64,000 bases of DNA from Bacillota bacterium (GTDB lineage Bacteria > Bacillota > Clostridia > Oscillospirales > Ruminococcaceae), in the NCBI GenBank assembly GCA_023439835.1, contig JAEXUW010000012.1, positions 1 through 64,000 on the forward strand, in the 5' to 3' direction. Below are positions 18,105 through 25,486 of the stretch, piece by piece. The notes beneath the pieces were generated by a model. It had not been told where the DNA came from and ran no database searches. It worked only from the letters and a program-made list of their open reading frames with translations. Both the position numbers and the translations under genes were made by a program. The first letter of the stretch is position 1. The number at the start of each line of letters is the position of its first letter.

Positions 18105-18524
18105 AAAATTCTCCTTTCGGATATATATTTAAGCTCAGAAGTTTTAACACAGTCAAAATTAAAAAACGAAATGCTTTTTTGATATAATAATAAAAAATAG
18201 ATTAAATAATTTAGAAGTAATAGTAGGGGCTGTTAATAAGTTGAAACAACCCGCAAAGGCGCACTTTCAAACGAAGCATCACTTTTTCTCAATGTTAAAA
18301 CAACACTATCTTTTTGTTTAGAAAAAATACCGCTGTTGACAGTGTGAATTAATGTGTGTTGAAAGTTAAATAAAAGTTGATATAATTGTTGAAAGTTCTG
18401 CTACTCAACAAAACACTGTTGCTTTTAATTTTCGAGATGTGTTAATGCTGTTGAAAGCTTAATAAAGTATTCAGCTATTTCAGGGGTCTTTGAGAAAATG
18501 CTGTTTTGAAAATTCTGTTGAAAA
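18105..18524. other. Probable oriC with non-canonical DnaA boxes
   Basis: This 420-bp non-coding gap between dnaA and dnaN is the expected origin position. It has an AT-rich stretch (about 18160-18230), a possible unwinding element. A repeated 9-mer, CTTTCAACA on the minus strand, occurs at 18357-18365, 18387-18395 and 18449-18457, with TTTTCAACA at 18516-18524, CTGTCAACA at 18333-18341 and GTTTCAACT at 18239-18247. These resemble the DnaA box TTATCCACA in the pattern xTxTCxACA. No perfect TTATCCACA is present. The coding-strand switch around dnaA/rpmH supports the location. Confidence 0.7.
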
Positions 18525-19883
18525 TTATTTTTCTCTGATATTTTTGATGATTTCCTCAACGGTTTCTTTAAGGTCGGGATTTTTATCAATGCTTGCTTTT
18601 ATATCCCTGTATGAAATTGTCATTGTGGAATGGTCACGCTTAAATTCATCACCGATGCTTGTATAAGAAAGCCCCTTAACTTCACGCACAACAAATATTG
18701 CTACCTTTCGGGCAAGTGAAATCTGTGCGTTTCTGTTTTGTGAGCGAATATCGTCCGCAGAAACGTTAAAAGCATTTGCGGTTTCATTGATAATTCTATC
18801 AACAGATATTTCAGCGGGCTGATTGTCAATAAGATTTTCCTTAATCACTCTTTGCGCCATTGAGATTGAAGGGGTTTCATTTGAAAACATGGTCAGTCCC
18901 TTAATCTTGTTTACAGCGCCCTCAAGCTGACGAATATTCGTCTTGATTTTCTCAGCGATAATTCTAGCCACTGAATCGGGAAGAATAAGGTCAAGAAGCT
19001 CAGCCTTTCTTTTGACGATAGCCATTCTTGTTTCAAAATCAGGGGGCTGAATGTCAACCTGAACGCCTAGAACGAAACGACTCTTCATTCTGTCCTCAAG
19101 CTTTTTCATCTTACTTGGGGGAATGTCAGAGGTGAGAACAATCTGTTTTCCTAGATTATAAAGCTCATTGAAGGTGTGAAAGAATTCCTCCTGCGTTGAT
19201 TCCTTTCCCGCAATAAACTGAACATCGTCAACAAGAAGAAAATCGGCGTTTCGGTATTTATCGTGAAAACGTGCAGTGTCCTTTTCAGCGATAGCCTTAA
19301 TAAGCTCATTCGTGAAATTTTCACCGGTGGTATAAATTACATTTAAATTTGTTTTATTTGTGGTAATTTCATAAGCGATTGCTTTTAAAAGGTGAGTTTT
19401 TCCAAGCCCCGAATCGCCATAAATGAAAAGAGGATTAAAAACATCCTTTGAGAAAGAATTTGCGGATTTTTCATTTTTTCCGGCGACAGCGGTACAAAAA
19501 GCATAAGCCAGCTCATTTGATTTCCCCTTGATAAAATTATCAAAGGTCAGCTCATAATTTGCTCTGGAATAGCTTTTTCTAAGCTCGTCCATTTTTTGAT
19601 CCTCGTCACTTGATTCAAAGGCGGAAGGATTGTTTCGGGGTGATATTTCAATATTGACCTCAAAGCCGAGATTTTCTAAAAACCCTCTTTTGAGGACATT
19701 GACATATACCGACATAGCGGTGTTTCTGGTGAATTCATTTTCGGTTGTCAGATACGCCGTACCCTCCTCAAGCTTTACAGGCTCGAGAATTTTTATCCAT
19801 TTATTATACCCAATTTCGCTGACATTGGGATCAGCCAAGCAGAATTTCTTAACATTTTCAAAAATCTCTGCGAATGATTCCAT
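18525..19883 (-). CDS. dnaA: Chromosomal replication initiator DnaA
   Basis: The 452-residue initiator has an N-terminal oligomerisation domain I (1-80), a linker, the AAA+ domain (Walker A GDSGLGKT at 156-163, Walker B LLVDDVQF at 217-223) and DNA-binding domain IV (about 360-452). The recognition-helix region reads RDHSTMTIS (416-424), where most homologues have DH(S/T)TV(I/L)HA, and the preceding basic stretch is SQNRNAQIS rather than SKRRSRS-like. These changes may fit the altered boxes in the adjoining gap. TGGAGGG precedes the ATG. Confidence 0.97.
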   Translation of the reverse strand: MESFAEIFENVKKFCLADPNVSEIGYNKWIKILEPVKLEEGTAYLTTENEFTRNTAMSVYVNVLKRGFLENLGFEVNIEISPRNNPSAFESSDEDQKMDELRKSYSRANYELTFDNFIKGKSNELAYAFCTAVAGKNEKSANSFSKDVFNPLFIYGDSGLGKTHLLKAIAYEITTNKTNLNVIYTTGENFTNELIKAIAEKDTARFHDKYRNADFLLVDDVQFIAGKESTQEEFFHTFNELYNLGKQIVLTSDIPPSKMKKLEDRMKSRFVLGVQVDIQPPDFETRMAIVKRKAELLDLILPDSVARIIAEKIKTNIRQLEGAVNKIKGLTMFSNETPSISMAQRVIKENLIDNQPAEISVDRIINETANAFNVSADDIRSQNRNAQISLARKVAIFVVREVKGLSYTSIGDEFKRDHSTMTISYRDIKASIDKNPDLKETVEEIIKNIREK

Positions 19884-19966
19884 TAAAAAATACCCTCCAT
19901 TATTGAGAAATATTTAATATTCTGTGACAAAATGCTATTGCCCCATGTTATTAAATTATTATTTTT

Positions 19967-19995
19967 AGTATAACACAAACGCTGATTTAATTCAA
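19967..19995 (-). promoter_or_regulatory. dnaA promoter
   Basis: Minus strand: TTGAAT (19995-19990), a 17-base spacer and TATACT (19972-19967), giving a leader of about 75 bases. The 407-bp gap 19884-20290 is very AT-rich and otherwise holds only the rpmH promoter. Confidence 0.7.
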
Positions 19996-20145
19996 GGGTT
20001 TTATATATTATATAGTATATAAAAAATCATAAATTGACTGTTATTTTGTCAAATCTTATACGGCGGTGAAAATAGTTTGTTTTATAATATCTGTTTTTTA
20101 AAAATATAAATTTTTTGTTAAAATTTTAAAAAATGATTAAGCCAC

Positions 20146-20175
20146 TTGACAGCAACGTATAGAATAATATATAAT
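20146..20175 (+). promoter_or_regulatory. rpmH promoter
   Basis: TTGACA (20146-20151), an 18-base spacer and TATAAT (20170-20175), divergent from the dnaA promoter. Drives the rpmH-rnpA-yidD-yidC-khpB cluster. Confidence 0.8.
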
Positions 20176-20290
20176 GTTAACTTGCAGGGGTTTATTGTAT
20201 TATTAAATGCAATTATGTCTATCACACTGAGTCGTGTTAAAATAAATATTATCGGGATACACGCTCTTATCTGAAGGGAGGATAATGAAA

Positions 20291-20425
20291 ATGAAAAGAA
20301 CATATCAGCCGAAGAAGCTCCACAGAAAGAAGGAGCATGGTTTTATGAAGAGAATGGCAACCAGAAACGGACGTAAAGTTTTAGCTCGCAGACGTGCAAA
20401 GGGAAGAGCAAGACTAACTCACTAA
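20291..20425 (+). CDS. rpmH: 50S ribosomal protein L34
   Basis: A 44-residue, very basic protein: MKRTYQPKKLHRKKEHGF at the start and ARRRAKGRARLTH at the end, the standard L34 pattern. It is a structural protein of the large ribosomal subunit. The second of two in-frame ATGs (20291 rather than 20285) is chosen because it sits 9 bases after GGGAGG and gives the usual N-terminus. It is the first gene of the conserved rpmH-rnpA-yidD-yidC-jag order. Confidence 0.96.
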   Translation: MKRTYQPKKLHRKKEHGFMKRMATRNGRKVLARRRAKGRARLTH

Positions 20426-20486
20426 TCAGCTGACCACCTTTGTGTGGTCTTTCTTTTTACAGGAAAATAAACAAGGGGCGTATTCT

Positions 20487-20864
20487 ATGATTTTCACCGT
20501 CAGTCTGACCGACAACAGGGACTTTCTTCGTCTTTATAAAAAGGGGACAGCGGTGTTTTCACGTGATTTCACGCTTTACTTCATGCCTAACAGGCTTCCC
20601 TTTAACCGTCTTGGAATAACCGTCGGGAAAAAGGTCGGCAATGCGGTTACAAGAAATCGTATCAAGAGAATTATCAGATCGGCATACAGCGAAAACGAAA
20701 TTAGCTTCCCTATTGGATATGACATTGTCATTTCAGCAAAGCCTTCTGCGTCACTTCTTAAATCCACTGACGTTGAAAAGGGAATAATTAAAAAAGCTGT
20801 GAGCAGTATGAAATGCTTTGACCCGTCAAAAGCTGTCAAAGCTAATAAAGAAAAGTTAAGATGA
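20487..20864 (+). CDS. rnpA: Ribonuclease P protein component
   Basis: The 125-residue basic protein cofactor of RNase P, which trims 5' leaders of pre-tRNAs together with the catalytic RNA (not in this window). The hallmark RNR region is NAVTRNRIKRIIRSAY. The start is placed at ATG 20487 after AAGGGGCG; an upstream ATG in frame (20442) would add a non-family extension. It overlaps yidD by 4 bases (ATGA). Confidence 0.95.
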   Translation: MIFTVSLTDNRDFLRLYKKGTAVFSRDFTLYFMPNRLPFNRLGITVGKKVGNAVTRNRIKRIIRSAYSENEISFPIGYDIVISAKPSASLLKSTDVEKGIIKKAVSSMKCFDPSKAVKANKEKLR

Positions 20865-21109
20865 AACATTTACTCATTTTTCTGGTTAAAATCTATCAGA
20901 AGTTCATTTCACCGCTAAAGCCCGGCTGTTGCCGTTATTATCCGACATGTTCACAGTATTCTGTTGAGGCTTTTAAAAAGCATGGCGCTTTCAAAGGGCT
21001 TATTTTATCTGTGTGGCGGATACTTCGTTGCAATCCGTGGAGCAGGGGCGGAATTGACTATGTTCCTGAGGAGTTTCATTTTTTTAACAAAAAACATAAC
21101 GGAGGATAA
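20861..21109 (+). CDS. yidD: Membrane protein insertion efficiency factor YidD
   Basis: The 82-residue protein has the family core PGCCRYYPTCSQYSVEAF and RILRCNPWSRGGID, with conserved cysteines and an amphipathic N-terminus. It is thought to assist YidC-dependent membrane insertion. Its start overlaps the rnpA stop, so it is translationally coupled. yidC starts 2 bases after its stop. Confidence 0.95.
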   Translation: MKHLLIFLVKIYQKFISPLKPGCCRYYPTCSQYSVEAFKKHGAFKGLILSVWRILRCNPWSRGGIDYVPEEFHFFNKKHNGG

Positions 21110-21111
21110 GA

Positions 21112-22392
21112 ATGTTTGGAATACTCGCTGTACCTCTCGGTTTTATAATGAAGGGCTGCTATCTTCTAGTGAAGAACTATGGTATCGCCCTAATCCTTTT
21201 TACATTTATAATTAAGCTTATTACCTTTCCGCTTTCTATAAAGCAGCAGAAGAGCACTGCCAGAACAGCTGCGCTTGCTCCTAAAATCAAGATACTTGAA
21301 AAAAAATATGCGAGTGATAAAAACAAGCTCAATGAAGAAAGAATGAAGCTTTACAGCGAAGAAAACATCAATCCGATGAGTAGCTGTCTTCCCATGGTAA
21401 TAACCATGCTTATTCTGTTTTCTCTTATTGAGGTAATCTATTCACCGCTGACCTATATAACAAATATTGACAAAGAAGCGGTAAAAGATGCAAAGAATAC
21501 AATTTCAATAATCAGCACTGTCAGTGAGGACGTTAAGAACAATGACACAAGCTTTGAACAGCTTGTCAGCGAGGGTGTTGACCTGAAGGCTCTGTTTTCT
21601 GATAAAGAGAAGTATAAGGCAACAGCAAAGCTGAGTGAAGCTAACATCGAAGAAATGCTTTCTATAATTCAAAAGCACCCTGATATCGACAAGTATTTCA
21701 ACGATAAAACCAAGGTATCAAACAGCATGAAGCATCGTCCCGAGCTTTTAATTTTCAGCATCACGAAGGACGGCTATTCTGATTTATTCGACGCTGATGT
21801 CACAGAACAGGTTTCAAAGATTGACTATACCTTTTTTGGAATATTCTTAGGTGCATTCCCAAGCTGGAAGAGCATACTTGTTCTTATACCGATATTATCG
21901 CTTATATCACAGCTTGTGCTTACATTTGTGACACAGCATTACACAAAGAAAAATAATACCGCTGTCCAGATGGGCATGGGTATGAACACAATGTTCTATA
22001 TAATGCCACTTTTCTCGTTCTGGATTGCTTTCTCTTTCCCGGCGGGAATGGGACTTTACTGGATACTTTCTTCTGTGTTCCAGCTAGGGCAGACAGTTCT
22101 TTTGAACAAGCTTTATTCACCAGATAAGGTTGCTGAAATTGTCAAAAAGGAACAGGCAAAGAACAAGCACAAAAAGAAAAGGCCGTCAATGTATGACCGC
22201 ATGATGGAAGCTCAGCAGGCACAGAAAAATGGCGGAGCAGCCGGTGCGTCAAGGATTTCCGTCAGCCGTGATGATTCAGATGAAAAGCTCTCAAAATCAG
22301 AGATGAAAGAGCTTCAGCGTCTTCGCTTGAATGAAGCAAGAAGAAAAATGGCGGAGAAATACGGCGATGATTACAGCGAGAATGACGATTGA
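21112..22392 (+). CDS. yidC: Membrane protein insertase YidC (long form)
   Basis: The 426-residue insertase of the YidC/Oxa1/SpoIIIJ family places proteins in the cytoplasmic membrane. Conserved helices are seen at about 20-42 (NYGIALILFTFIIKLITFPL), 96-118 and in the C-terminal half (MYIMPLFSFWIAFSFPAGMGLYW). The stretch between the second and third of these (about 118-235) is a large hydrophilic insertion absent from B. subtilis SpoIIIJ/YidC2. The C-terminus is basic then acidic, as ribosome-contacting tails often are. Stop and khpB start are 21 bases apart. Confidence 0.94.
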   Translation: MFGILAVPLGFIMKGCYLLVKNYGIALILFTFIIKLITFPLSIKQQKSTARTAALAPKIKILEKKYASDKNKLNEERMKLYSEENINPMSSCLPMVITMLILFSLIEVIYSPLTYITNIDKEAVKDAKNTISIISTVSEDVKNNDTSFEQLVSEGVDLKALFSDKEKYKATAKLSEANIEEMLSIIQKHPDIDKYFNDKTKVSNSMKHRPELLIFSITKDGYSDLFDADVTEQVSKIDYTFFGIFLGAFPSWKSILVLIPILSLISQLVLTFVTQHYTKKNNTAVQMGMGMNTMFYIMPLFSFWIAFSFPAGMGLYWILSSVFQLGQTVLLNKLYSPDKVAEIVKKEQAKNKHKKKRPSMYDRMMEAQQAQKNGGAAGASRISVSRDDSDEKLSKSEMKELQRLRLNEARRKMAEKYGDDYSENDD

Positions 22393-22413
22393 TAATTTAA
22401 AAGGAGGGTTTTT

Positions 22414-23241
22414 ATGAAACAGACGTTTGTCGGCAAAACTGTCGAAGAAGCCAAGGCGCTTGCTGCCAAGACTTTTGAAGCGGATATTTCGGCAATTTCC
22501 TTTGAAATACTAGAAGAACCAAAGAAGTCCCTTTTTGGGAAGCTAAAGGGCGAAGCTAAGGTTGAGGCAAGCTATGAGCCCTCAAAGCTTGATTCAGCGT
22601 GCATTTATCTGAAGAATGTCACAAAGGCAATGGGCTATGCCGATATTCTGACTAAAACAAGCGAGAGCGAAACTGGTGCGGTTATTGAGCTTTCTGGCAC
22701 AGGCTGTGAGGAGCTTATCGGAAGAAAGGGCGACCTTATTGATTCACTTCAGTATCTTGCCTCACTTGTGTGCAATAAAGGCGATAAGGAGTATTTTAGA
22801 ATAAGCCTTGACAGCGCCGGATATCGTGAAAAGAGAAAAGCTCAGCTTGAATCTCTTGCTGTCAAAATGGCGAAGTCAGTTCTGAAAACGGGAAGAACTG
22901 CAGCTTTAGAGCCTATGAATCCTTATGAGAGAAGAATTGTTCATTCAATTATTTCTGAAACTGAGGGTGTTGTTTCACGCTCAAAGGGTGACGAGCCTTA
23001 TAGAAAGGTTTTGATTTCACCCGCAAACAGACCGCCGATGAGAGAGCGTAAGGACGGCGACAAAAAGCCTTTCAACAATAACAGAAACCGCAGCTCAAAC
23101 GGTGGCAATGATAACAGAAAACCTCGTGAGCCTAAGCCTATGAAGGCTTTTGACATGAAAACCTCCTTTGAAAAGGAATATAAAAAGCCAAAGCCTGAGG
23201 ACAGTTTACCGTCCGGCTTGTATTCAAAGATAGAGCTTTGA
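22414..23241 (+). CDS. khpB: KhpB/Jag RNA-binding protein
   Basis: The 275-residue protein has a Jag_N domain (1-50, KTVEEAKALAAKTF), a KH domain (about 75-150, LIGRKGDLIDSLQYL) and an R3H domain (about 150-205, MNPYERRIVHSII). KhpB partners with KhpA to bind RNAs that influence cell division and sporulation. The C-terminal tail (205-275) is disordered, rich in Arg/Asn/Lys and not conserved. It ends the rpmH cluster, with a hairpin just after the stop. Confidence 0.93.
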   Translation: MKQTFVGKTVEEAKALAAKTFEADISAISFEILEEPKKSLFGKLKGEAKVEASYEPSKLDSACIYLKNVTKAMGYADILTKTSESETGAVIELSGTGCEELIGRKGDLIDSLQYLASLVCNKGDKEYFRISLDSAGYREKRKAQLESLAVKMAKSVLKTGRTAALEPMNPYERRIVHSIISETEGVVSRSKGDEPYRKVLISPANRPPMRERKDGDKKPFNNNRNRSSNGGNDNRKPREPKPMKAFDMKTSFEKEYKKPKPEDSLPSGLYSKIEL

Positions 23242-23251
23242 TTTAACTGTA

Positions 23252-23284
23252 AAAGGAGCATGCTGAGAGGTATGCTCCTTTAAT
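23252..23284 (+). terminator. Terminator/attenuator after khpB
   Basis: AAAGGAGCAT (23252-23261) pairs with ATGCTCCTT (23272-23280), followed by a short TTTAATT. The T-run is weak, so some read-through into mnmE is likely. Confidence 0.65.
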
Positions 23285-23302
23285 TGAGTGGGAGGGGTTA
23301 GT

Positions 23303-24664
23303 GTGAAAACTGTCTGTGCTATATCGACTCCGCTTGCTGTCGGGGGAATCTCAGTCATCAGAATTTCAGGTGACAAGGCGATTGAAATTGCTTCAAAAAT
23401 CTTTCAACCGTTATCCTGTGAAAGTGTTGAAAGTATGTCGGGCTATACCTGCTGTTTTGGCAGAATCGTTTCAAACGGTGAGATTATTGACGAGGGAATT
23501 CTGACAATTTTTCGCTCCCCTAAAAGCTATACGGGTGAGGATGTTGTTGAGATTTCCTGTCACGGCGGAATATATGTGACAAAGCGTGTTCTTCGTGCCG
23601 CTGTTGAAAGCGGTGCCGAGCCTGCGGCGGCGGGCGAGTTTTCAAAGCGTGCTTTTTTGAACGGAAAGCTTTCGCTCACTCAGGCTGAGGCTGTTATGGA
23701 CCTTATTTCAGCACAGGGTGAACAGACTCGACGCAGTGCTCTTTCAGTGAGAGAGGGTGCGCTCTTTTCTCAAATTCGTGAGATAACAACCCGCCTTGTT
23801 CATATTTTGGGCGAGCTTGCCGCTTGGGTTGATTATCCCGAAGAGGATTTACCAGATATTCAGCCTGATATATTGAGAGAAGATATTACAAATTGTATAG
23901 AAATTCTTCAACGCCTTTCAAACGGCTATGATAAGGGCAGGCTCTTTCGTGAGGGTATCGACACCGTCATAACCGGCAAGCCTAATGTGGGAAAGTCAAC
24001 GCTCATGAACCTTCTTCTCGGCTTTGAGAGGAGCATTGTGACGGATATCGCCGGCACAACCCGTGATGTCGTTGAGGAGTCTGTTCGTATCGGTGACGTA
24101 ATTTTAAGGCTTTCTGATACCGCCGGAATTAGACAAACCGACGATACTGTCGAGGCTGTGGGCGTGAAGCTTGCCTACAAACGCCTTGAGGAAGCTATGC
24201 TGATTATCGCTGTGTTTGACAATTCGGCTGTGCTCTCTGATGAGGACAAGGAAATTATACACAGAGTAAAAAACAGGCACTGTATTGCAGTTATTAATAA
24301 ATCAGACCTTGAGCAAAAGCTTGAAACAGATGAAATTTCCAACAGCTTTGAAAGAGTTGTTGAAATCTGTGCAAAAAACGCAGAGGGGCTTATCAAACTT
24401 GAGCAGGCTGTTTCGGATATTTTTCGATTAAATGATATTGACGCTTTTACTGGAATAATTTCAAACGAGCGGCAGAAAAGCTGTGTTTCAAAGTCGCTCA
24501 GTTCGCTTACTGCTGCTCTTGAAGCCTTAGTCGCCGGTGAAACCTATGATGCGGTGACGGTGATGATTGATGAAGCGGCGAATTCGCTTTTAGAGCTTTC
24601 GGGTGAGAAAGCAACAGAGGCGGTAGTCAGCGAGGTTTTTTCAAAGTTCTGTGTCGGGAAGTAG
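23303..24664 (+). CDS. mnmE: tRNA modification GTPase MnmE
   Basis: The 453-residue GTPase works with MnmG to make cmnm5U34 in tRNAs. It has an N-terminal formyl-THF-binding domain, a helical domain, an embedded G domain (GKPNVGKST, DTAGIR, NKSD) and the C-terminal FCVGK with the essential Cys. GTG at 23303 is chosen: an earlier GTG at 23288 reads through the GGAGGGG ribosome site. Its partner mnmG is 822 bases downstream, split off by repeats. Confidence 0.96.
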   Translation: MKTVCAISTPLAVGGISVIRISGDKAIEIASKIFQPLSCESVESMSGYTCCFGRIVSNGEIIDEGILTIFRSPKSYTGEDVVEISCHGGIYVTKRVLRAAVESGAEPAAAGEFSKRAFLNGKLSLTQAEAVMDLISAQGEQTRRSALSVREGALFSQIREITTRLVHILGELAAWVDYPEEDLPDIQPDILREDITNCIEILQRLSNGYDKGRLFREGIDTVITGKPNVGKSTLMNLLLGFERSIVTDIAGTTRDVVEESVRIGDVILRLSDTAGIRQTDDTVEAVGVKLAYKRLEEAMLIIAVFDNSAVLSDEDKEIIHRVKNRHCIAVINKSDLEQKLETDEISNSFERVVEICAKNAEGLIKLEQAVSDIFRLNDIDAFTGIISNERQKSCVSKSLSSLTAALEALVAGETYDAVTVMIDEAANSLLELSGEKATEAVVSEVFSKFCVGK

Positions 24665-24743
24665 CATTTATTGATTCAATTCACAGACACAGAAATACTA
24701 TATTTAGATATTTGCCTTGTACCAATTCCAACCTCAACACGCT

Positions 24744-24967
24744 GTTAGTAGCCAGAAAATAGTTGTTAGTAGTTAGTATCAGCTTTTGCGACAGTGAGAA
24801 AGCTAACAAACGTCGCCTTTCACTTCAAGGCACACAACTTTCAAAAGGCGAGCCGTTAGTAGCCAGTAAATAGTTATTAGTAGTTAGTATCAGCTTTTGC
24901 GACAGTGATAAAAGCTAACAAATGTCGCCTTTCAACTTCAAGGCACAAGCCTATAAATAGGCGAGCC
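24744..24967. repeat. Two-copy tandem direct repeat (about 112 bp each)
   Basis: Copy 1 is 24744-24854 and copy 2 is 24855-24967. Both start GTTAGTAGCCAG and end GGCGAGCC, with a few substitutions and small indels. Inside each are several GTTAGTAG/GTTAGTAT sub-repeats. No ORF is convincing. They lie in the mnmE-mnmG gap (24665-25486), which carries no gene. Confidence 0.85.
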
Positions 24968-25105
24968 GTTGGAATAGTACCCAAGCGAAAGCGGTGCATT
25001 TATTAACGCTATTAAACCGGCGCAGCCGTCACGCAACGTCTCAATATCACCAAAACAAAGCCTCAAAACTCACAAAAAGACTTTATTAATCACCGTTAGC
25101 ACCGA

Positions 25106-25210
25106 AATGCTTGCTAAAAGCAAGCATCGTGTGCGCCTGAACCGTCAGAAGCCCTCGGCGAGAGGGTGCTTCTTTTGTTACTTTTCTTGCACAAGCAAGA
25201 AAAGTAAAGA
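25106..25210. repeat. Dispersed repeat, copy B
   Basis: Identical over 105 bases to 1-105. It starts with the ATGCTTGCT/AGCAAGCAT hairpin (25107-25127) and merges at 25181 into the 46-bp tandem array. Confidence 0.9.
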
Positions 25211-25420
25211 GGTATAAGCGACCGCACTTTTCTTCCACAAGCAAGAAAAGTAAAGAAAACATAAAGGTTTCGCTTTTCTTCCACAAGCAAGAAAAGTAAG
25301 GAAAACATAAAGGTTTCGCTTTTCTTCCACAAGCAAGAAAAGTAAAGAAAGCATAAAGGTTTCGCTTTTCTTCCACAAGCAAGAAAAGTAAAGAAAACAT
25401 AAAGGCTTTGCTTTTCTGTC
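25181..25420. repeat. Tandem array of 46-bp hairpin repeats
   Basis: Five units of exactly 46 bp start at 25181, 25227, 25273, 25319 and 25365; a sixth is cut off after 25411. Each contains an inverted repeat (CTTTTCTT...AAGAAAAG) followed by a variable A-rich part such as TAAAGAAAACATAAAGG. The first unit is the most diverged after its hairpin. Because 46 is not a multiple of 3, minus-strand reading frames give shifting repeats of one peptide; these are not genes. The array ends about 65 bases before the mnmG start. Confidence 0.92.
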
Positions 25421-25486
25421 TTGAAACTTGACGAAACCCGCACCACCTACTAATAACTATTTTCAAAAACAAAAAGGGGTCTGTTT

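Noticed and set aside
25106..25420. Possible CRISPR array
   Set aside because: Units are contiguous 46-bp repeats without unique spacers, and no cas genes are nearby.
25086..25472. Three overlapping minus-strand ORFs with repeated FLACGRK-type peptides
   Set aside because: They arise from the 46-bp DNA repeat read in shifting frames; 46 is not a multiple of 3, and no ribosome site is present.
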